A program made the translations under genes and the position numbers. From contig NZ_CP006269.1 in the NCBI RefSeq assembly GCF_000737535.1, positions 2,170,001 through 2,234,000 on the forward strand: a stretch of DNA of 64,000 nt. The letters are read 5' to 3'. Shown here in pieces: positions 62,276 to 64,000 of this stretch (position 1 is its first letter; each line of letters opens with the position of its first letter). The DNA is from Synechococcus sp. KORDI-100 (GTDB taxonomy: Bacteria; Cyanobacteriota; Cyanobacteriia; PCC-6307; Cyanobiaceae). The notes below the pieces were generated by a model. The model saw only the letters and a program-made list of their open reading frames with translations, had not been told where the DNA came from and searched no databases.

Positions 62276-64000
62276 ATGCAACGCGGAGCTGATCGCCTGC
62301 AGAGCGCGCTGAACCTCAGCAAGGAGCAGGGCCAGCACGGTCCATTGATCAGGCTTCTGAGGCGTTACCGCCGCGAACAGTTGGACGCGGCAGAGGTCCG
62401 CGCGGCACTCAAGCCAAGGCATCCAGACCTCGACCAGCGGTTCCTCCATCCCCAGCTTCTGCCGCCTGAGTTACTTGTCTCTCCTGAGACCTGGACACCC
62501 GAAGCAAGCGGACTGCATGGGGAAGCGTTGCTCGCAGCCCATCCATGCCTGACATCCCCTGAACAGTTGATCAGCAGCGGGGTCCTCAATCGCATCCTTC
62601 GTGGTGAGATTCCGCTGTACGACGACCTGCCGGCCCTGGCCATCGACGCCTACGCCGCCGAACTGCGTCAGCCGCAACGAGCCCTGTGCCGTCAAAAGCT
62701 GTTGAGCGCCTTGGCCCATCTGAGCCTTCATGGGCGGGATGGCTTCCGTCGCGGTGAGGCCGTTGCCGCTTGCCTCGATCTCTACCGTCCTGCCGCCAGG
62801 GACCAGGACAGGATCCCCCTGATGTGCACGATCCAGCAACCCTGGCTGGTGGTGATCGATGGTCAACGGGCTGAGGCCTGCCGGATGGGTCGCAGCAGGG
62901 GCTGGGACCAGGTCCTGACAGCGCCGATGGACGACCTGGCGAACCTGTTTCAAACCATTGCTGGATTTCACCCTGAAACTCCCGTGAGTTTCTGTCATGT
63001 CAGCGATCAACTTGTGCACGATGCTTTCGATCAGCTGATGCACGCGTGGCATCAACAAGCAGGAATCAGTCTTTGCAGCAGCGATGAATGGATTGCCTGG
63101 AATCCATCGAATCCAAGCCAGTACGGCAATCGTCAGTGCCGTGTCAACGCCCAGATTCCAAGGTTGATGACACGCGGAGGTCTGGGAGGCCTGATCACAA
63201 TTCCCGCTGGCCACCTGAAGACGATCCACTGCCCGCCGTCTGCAAGCTGCATGCACGAACTTGTGCTTGTACTGGCGCTGCAGCTGATGGCTGGACATCA
63301 ACGCAGCGGCCATTGCAGCCAACCCTTGCTGATCCGCTGTCCGAAGCAGAATCCCTCCGTCCTGGATATTGCCTCGCCGGCCGAACGGCAGCTTTTCACT
63401 CCGGAACAAGTGGATGCAATCCATCGGATTTGCACAAAACATGGCCACATCTTTCTTCGGGAAGGAGGGAACCTGGAACCCCATCCCGAGATCCCTGGAT
63501 GCCAGAGATTGATCTATGAGCCTGTCAATCATCCTCTTGTTTCCATCATCATTCCATTCAGGGATCAAGCAACACTGACAGGGCAATGCCTCGCTTCAAT
63601 CAGAGCCAATGCCGGTTCAATCAAATACGAGATTATCCTCGTCAACAATCAAAGCTTAGAGGATAAAACCAACAAATGGGTCAACAATCTGAAGCACATA
63701 GAAGACATCAGAATTATCGACTTTGATTCGGACTTCAACTTTGCGAAGATTAACAATGTCGCCCGAAAAAGCTGCCATGGAGACTACCTGCTGTTTCTAA
63801 ACAACGACATTGTCTTCCAATCACCAGAGGTCCTCAGCCAGTTGATGGCTCCATTCGCATGTCGGAGCGTGGGCGCCGTTGGGAGCCAGCTGCGCTACCC
63901 GGACCACAGCATCCAGCACAACGGCGTTGTTATTGTTCGAGGTGAACGACGCGCACTGCTCGAGCCAGGAAAGACCATCGATCATCCGGCGATTCTGAAT
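62276..64000 (+). CDS. Large GT2 glycosyltransferase, cut by the window edge
   Basis: An open frame from ATG 62276 through the right end (575 codons seen). From about residue 415 a clear GT2 domain begins: HPLVSIIIPFRDQATLTGQ, IILVNNQS, DSDFNFAKINNVA, YLLFLNNDIVFQ and VGAVGSQLRYPDHSIQHNG. Residues about 180-390 may be a degenerate GT-A domain (WLVVIDGQRAEA, CSSDEWIAWNP, GGLGGLITIP), without a complete D-x-D. Residues 1-170 are helical. It continues the polysaccharide locus; the true length is unknown. Confidence 0.8.
   Translation, partial: MQRGADRLQSALNLSKEQGQHGPLIRLLRRYRREQLDAAEVRAALKPRHPDLDQRFLHPQLLPPELLVSPETWTPEASGLHGEALLAAHPCLTSPEQLISSGVLNRILRGEIPLYDDLPALAIDAYAAELRQPQRALCRQKLLSALAHLSLHGRDGFRRGEAVAACLDLYRPAARDQDRIPLMCTIQQPWLVVIDGQRAEACRMGRSRGWDQVLTAPMDDLANLFQTIAGFHPETPVSFCHVSDQLVHDAFDQLMHAWHQQAGISLCSSDEWIAWNPSNPSQYGNRQCRVNAQIPRLMTRGGLGGLITIPAGHLKTIHCPPSASCMHELVLVLALQLMAGHQRSGHCSQPLLIRCPKQNPSVLDIASPAERQLFTPEQVDAIHRICTKHGHIFLREGGNLEPHPEIPGCQRLIYEPVNHPLVSIIIPFRDQATLTGQCLASIRANAGSIKYEIILVNNQSLEDKTNKWVNNLKHIEDIRIIDFDSDFNFAKINNVARKSCHGDYLLFLNNDIVFQSPEVLSQLMAPFACRSVGAVGSQLRYPDHSIQHNGVVIVRGERRALLEPGKTIDHPAILN

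Noticed and set aside
62471-63586. A 371-codon frame antisense to the terminal GT2 gene
   Set aside because: The sense frame is open to the window edge and has GT2 motifs; the antisense has none.
1-64000. CRISPR arrays, tRNA and rRNA genes
   Set aside because: No repeated direct spacers and no cloverleaf or rRNA sequence were recognised by eye; a covariance-model scan would be the decisive check.

Overview
This window is a chromosomal segment of a marine picocyanobacterium, most likely a marine Synechococcus or a close Cyanobium relative. The markers are photosystem II psbD overlapping psbC with a GTG start, the photosystem assembly factors ycf4 and ycf39, the 32-residue cytochrome b6f subunit petM, the NtcA coactivator pipX beside its partner pipY, a long-form HPF/LrtA, and a dense high-GC gene layout with many 4-base start/stop overlaps. 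No tRNA, rRNA, CRISPR array, transposase or phage gene was seen.

Layout. 0-9.9 kb: an IF-1 paralogue, a four-repeat calcium-loop protein, a pseudouridine synthase, a small protein coupled to a methyltransferase, ycf39-petM-trm1, an alpha/beta hydrolase, ilvN, a CAP-domain protein, a lipoprotein cyclophilin and ycf4. 10-16.4 kb: psbD-psbC with a clear terminator, then two PLP trans-sulfuration enzymes and cysK (sulfur amino acids). 16.6-28.3 kb: an AT-richer block that stands out from its surroundings. 28.3-50.2 kb: core genes (queA, pdhC, ylqD, acyl-activating enzyme, lipB, hpf, deoC, recO, an MFS carrier, a glycosyltransferase, proC, sepF, pipY, pipX, ecfT-like, der, two L,D-transpeptidases, DUF1823, dus, a cellulose-synthase-like enzyme, cobI, mtnD). 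50.2-64 kb: a surface-polysaccharide locus with the complete dTDP-L-rhamnose pathway, very large glycosyltransferases, a sulfotransferase-like protein and coiled-coil proteins, running off the right edge.

The most interesting part is 17.2-28.3 kb. It holds a P1B-like P-type ATPase whose transmembrane CPC motif is gone (LGT at that position). Next to it is a second P-type ATPase that has lost the phosphorylated aspartate and every other catalytic motif. A third protein has the ArsA plus HSP20-like layout but no P-loop. Two short paralogous glycine-rich proteins look like DUF5132. Four proteins carry the same cysteine-free, basic HMA-like domain. Around them lie a GDT1/TMEM165-type cation exchanger with an asymmetric signature, a Na+/H+-antiporter homologue, a DUF1345 membrane protein and a beta-carbonic anhydrase. 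My reading, which is inference, is a membrane-bound ion or mineral compartment, or an inorganic-carbon module, related to systems that combine HMA_2/CoBaHMA domains with glycine-zipper proteins and P-type ATPases.

Coordinates are given for the start I consider most likely. Several genes here use GTG or TTG, and the alternatives are stated in the entries.
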